From the NCBI GenBank assembly GCA_025506515.1, contig CM046453.1, positions 1,198,001 through 1,262,000 of the forward strand: 64,000 nt of DNA, in the 5' to 3' direction. A program made the translations under genes and the position numbers. This stretch comes from Flaveria trinervia (Eukaryota > Streptophyta > Magnoliopsida > Asterales > Asteraceae). Below are positions 62,201-64,000 of this stretch, piece by piece; the stretch's first letter is position 1; the number at the start of each line of letters is the position of its first letter. The notes beneath the pieces were generated by a model. It worked only from the letters and a program-made list of their open reading frames with translations, did no database searches and had not been told where the DNA came from.

Positions 62201-63556
62201 GATTTTAGCTGTTTGAGATAAAAGGAAACCATATTGAACATTAATAATTAAATGGGTTGAAATTGCCACCTATAGTAAATCTGTAAATATCATTGTCAGG
62301 GTTACATACCCCAAGTTATCATGTGATTCTATAGGATATGACATCTACATATCTGTCTCTTTCTTCCTTTTCAAAAAGTAAAAACCATTTTTGCCCTATT
62401 AGTCTATGACTAATAGGGCAAACTGCATGAAGTAAAAACAAGCTAAACATATTTTATTTCAGCAACCAACTTTAAATTAGGAGCAAAATAGAAACCAACT
62501 TACATTTGATTACTGATTTTAGCTACTAAGTTACATGTCATTACCAAATAGCAGCGAATGACCTGTTTGACCATTAGGTCATTCTTTTGCTAATTTCTCT
62601 ATAACTGCTGACGGGTGTCATCTTATATGTCTTTGTAGTGTATATGCATATGCTATGTGATATATGATGTGACATAAATAATTATCTTCATATACAGATT
62701 TTCAAAAATATGAATCTTTTCATAAAATAATCCACATACACAATTTTTAAATGTGTGGTGGCTGAATAGGTACATAACATCAACCACTGCCACATCAGCA
62801 ATGTACTTGTAAAATCAGTAAAAGTGGGGCTGGTTACTAAAATCAGTTATAAAATGTATGTTGATTTCTATTTTCGATGTTGGCATAACATTAATCAGTG
62901 CCACTTCAGCAATTTATAGGTAATGTCAATTAAATGAGTTTGGTTACTAAAATCAGTAGTACGCATCTACATACAAATTTTAGAGATTAGGTTTTCGCAA
63001 GCTTGTAATTTGTAGATATTTTATTTTTCACATACACAATCTTTGCAAACATGGAATCTGATATGGTGGTTGTTGTAACTCCAACCAGGCCATGCCAGCA
63101 ATTTGCAGGTAAAATTAGTAGAAATGAGGATGTTTACTAAAACTGGTAATAAATTGTACGCTGGTTTCCGTGTCATGCCTAAACCAAGCTGGTTGCTAAA
63201 ATCAGGGGAAAAAACATGAAATTTCTTTCTGTTTCGTGTGCCTTACTTTGTATCTGATCCTTACTAATAGTTTGAAGAGTTAAAATGTTTTGCTATTTAT
63301 CAATTTATTCATGTGTGGCAGGTATGAAGATGCATTTAATAGGTTTGCCGAGGAAATTAATATATTAGCAGCTTATCAATGGTGGGAAGGTTCATTGTAT
63401 AATATTCTTTCTATAATTTCATATCCATTTTCTTGGACGTGGCTGCAATGGTGTCGTAAAAAGAAGATTCAGAGACTACGTGAGTTTGTTAGATCAGAGT
63501 ATGATCATGCGTGCTTGCGTTCTTGTCGTTCGCGTGCTCTGTATGAGGGGCTTAAG
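47210..63556 (+). CDS. Large secreted/membrane glycine-rich protein (At5g11700/At4g32920 family), 5' part, 16 exons
   Basis: Exons are 47210-48021, 50789-50904, 52492-52700, 53475-53594, 54040-54174, 54253-54378, 55267-55322, 55397-55487, 55561-55678, 56486-56698, 57705-58032, 59129-59222, 59746-59854, 60735-61009, 61850-61977 and 63322-63556. All are GT-AG and in frame, giving 1,055 codons; the family runs to roughly 1,450, so the C-terminus lies beyond the window. Residues 1 to about 25 are a signal peptide. A proline-rich segment YSPPSPPPPAPSPHPPS (42-58) looks extensin-like. Repeated Gly-rich blocks (GGGGGHGGRG, GGGGSGGSI, AGGGGGGRIHF) alternate with beta-strand-like repeats. A Cys-rich ephrin-receptor/EGF-like part (CPKGLYGIFCEECPLGTYKN) lies near 790-830. 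A membrane segment covers about 880-899, followed by a conserved part with EVLETNR and WWEGSLYNIL. No kinase domain is seen. Biochemical function is unknown to me. Confidence 0.93.
48293..48670 (-). repeat. Copia-type LTR candidate in intron 1 of the glycine-rich gene
   Basis: The minus strand reads TGTTGAAGGAATTAC (48670) through a TATATAAATAGG promoter-like stretch to CCCTATCA (48293), so it has TG...CA ends. Flanks (GAAAA and CCCTT) do not match, so it is not a clean solo insertion. The adjoining sequence to about 49,000 may be decayed internal sequence, but no coding motif could be recognised. Confidence 0.45.
50089..50360 (-). mobile_element. Copia LTR fragment inserted in duplication copy B
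   Basis: The insert is absent from copy A, which gives its limits. On the minus strand it starts TGTTGGGTGTAGGC and includes TCAATAAAAG (polyadenylation-like), then TTTTTTGTGTCATTTATTGC, the typical tail of Copia LTRs. The right limit is clear and the left is approximate; a target duplication could not be confirmed. Confidence 0.55.
50460..50513. repeat. AT/GT microsatellite
   Basis: Alternating TATATG, GTATGTG and a final (GT)n run of about eight units lie in intron 1. Confidence 0.85.
54671..54975. mobile_element. hAT-type MITE, 305 bp, in intron 6
   Basis: The left end TAGAGGTGACAAGATG and right end TTGAAATCGCCACATCTA form imperfect terminal inverted repeats (TAGAGGTGaCAA / TAGATGTGGCGA). 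The flanking 8-mers are TTTTTGAG (54663-54670) and CTTTTGAG (54976-54983), one mismatch, consistent with the 8-bp target duplication of hAT elements. The interior starts with GTGGGTTGGGTAATGGG, which recurs in a relative at 61,036. Confidence 0.75.
57108..57200. mobile_element. SINE-like fragment in intron 10
   Basis: AGTAGGGTCTGGGGAGGGTT, then ACAAACCTTATCCCTAACCC and AGAGACTG resemble the conserved block GGTAGGGTCTGGGGAGGGT...CAGACCTTACCCCTACC seen in several plant SINE families. Only part of an element seems present and no A-tail is visible. Confidence 0.4.
58073..58395. mobile_element. Degraded hAT-type MITE relative in intron 11
   Basis: It starts TAGAGGTGACAAC and ends CCACATCTA, the same termini as the 54,671 element, with GGGTTTATAG and CAACCCAAACCTG inside. 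Flanking 8-mers no longer match. Confidence 0.5.
59285..59674. mobile_element. MITE, 390 bp, 8-bp TSD GTTTATAT, in intron 12
   Basis: Terminal inverted repeats CTTGGTTTTAAAAA and CTTAGTTTTAAAAA (13 of 14) are flanked by GTTTATAT at 59277-59284 and 59675-59682. The 8-bp duplication suggests the hAT superfamily. Subterminal regions are dense in GCCTC/GAGGC motifs (AAGGCGTGAGGC, GAGGCGGCGCCTC, CTCGCCTCATGCC). A 28-bp piece starting GGATGATGTGTAGAAATAAC is tandemly doubled at about 59,411-59,467. Confidence 0.85.
61036..61787. mobile_element. Longer hAT-type MITE relative in intron 14
   Basis: It starts TATAGGTGGCAAAGTGAG, followed by TGGGTTGGGTAATGGGTC as in the 54,671 element, and ends TTGAAATTGCCAGCTCTA. 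At 752 bp it may be two nested or tandem copies: an inner GGTATGGGTCAAAGCGGTTC near 61,453 looks like a second start. No matching target duplication was found. Confidence 0.55.
62010..62273. mobile_element. Degraded hAT-type MITE relative in intron 15
   Basis: GGCTTGGGTTGGGTTGACC near the left side and GGGTTGAAATTGCCACCTAT at the right match the family. The left terminal repeat is eroded. Confidence 0.45.
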
Positions 63557-64000
63557 GTTACTGTTTTATTCTTTCAACTGACCCCCCTATAGGGGTGCAA
63601 ATGAACCAACCTACTCAGGCTTAGCTCTTTAAAAGCTTGACTTCAACAGTCAACACTAGTTAGAAAAAGAGCCATGAGCCGAGCTTGAACTCTAACGAGC
63701 CAGGAGCTGAGCTCAAACTTAAATTAGAGCTCATAGATGATTGAGTCCAAGCTTCAGACATTGTGTTCGTTAGGAACATGAGCCTAAACGAGCTTCTATA
63801 TACAACTAAGTATATATGCACATATATCTAATATCATATATATGTGTAGAATTATATATTAGCTATACAAAAAAACATAAATAATAAATACATATATAAT
63901 AGTTTTAGTTTGACAAATGATTCTGAGTCCAAGAATAACTTGCAGTGCAAAATTTTGAAATGAAATTAGATTATTAGTAAAAGGATACAAATTTTTGTAA
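63557..64000 (+). other. Partial intron 16 with the start of a hAT-like repeat
   Basis: The donor AAG/GTTACT follows exon 16. From about 63,591 TATAGGGGTGCAAATGAACC resembles a hAT-type terminal repeat (TAGGGGTGCAAA) and is followed by GAGC/AGCT-rich text. The right end was not found before the window closes. No further exon is visible. Confidence 0.5.

Noticed and set aside
1..64000. A previously undescribed multi-gene biological system
   Set aside because: All well-supported genes belong to known plant families and are independent housekeeping or cell-surface genes. No operon-like or biosynthetic cluster logic is visible.

Overview
This window is plant nuclear DNA. The protein-coding genes have many GT-AG introns, eukaryotic tRNA genes are present, and large tracts are LTR retrotransposon remains. 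Protein resemblance points to a core eudicot. The style of the repeats suggests an asterid, possibly Asteraceae, but that is an impression and not shown by the sequence.

Positions 1-21,700 are a nested repeat block. In order it holds a decayed 3' open reading frame and 3' LTR of a Copia-type element, a ~200-bp tandem satellite, and a decayed Copia reverse transcriptase/RNase H fragment. Next come chromovirus (Tekay/Del-like) tail sequences and an Athila-like Gypsy element (about 8,843-19,513) that keeps gag and protease but has no reverse transcriptase, RNase H or integrase. Its 5' LTR is split by a 2,975-bp solo LTR with a clean 5-bp target-site duplication (9,504-12,478). A 34-bp minisatellite of 14 units sits just upstream of both Athila LTR copies.

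Positions 21,700-38,100 are a compact gene island. It contains mitochondrial ATP synthase subunit g (+), tRNA-Pro(TGG) (-), the type B histone acetyltransferase HAG2/HAT1 (+, 10 coding exons), a plastid-type DUF3531 protein (-, 7 exons), ribosomal protein eS30 (+, 3 exons) and an arabinogalactan peptide (-, 2 exons). All exon joins were checked by frame. From memory, the ATP synthase g, HAG2, DUF3531 and eS30 homologues also cluster in Arabidopsis (At4g29390-29480, At5g56670-56740, At2g19680-19750), which suggests an old conserved block.

Positions 38,100-47,200 are intergenic, with tRNA-Glu(TTC), several MITE-like elements, short tandem duplications and a 315-bp solo LTR with a GTTAG target duplication. 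From 47,210 to the window end lies the 5' part (16 exons, 1,055 codons) of a large secreted/membrane glycine-rich protein of the At5g11700/At4g32920 family; its 3' end is outside the window. Its introns are loaded with small transposons, including two with recognisable 8-bp target duplications.

I see no novel multi-gene system. The most useful observations are the dated nesting of transposons, the non-autonomous Athila with its minisatellite, and the conserved gene cluster.
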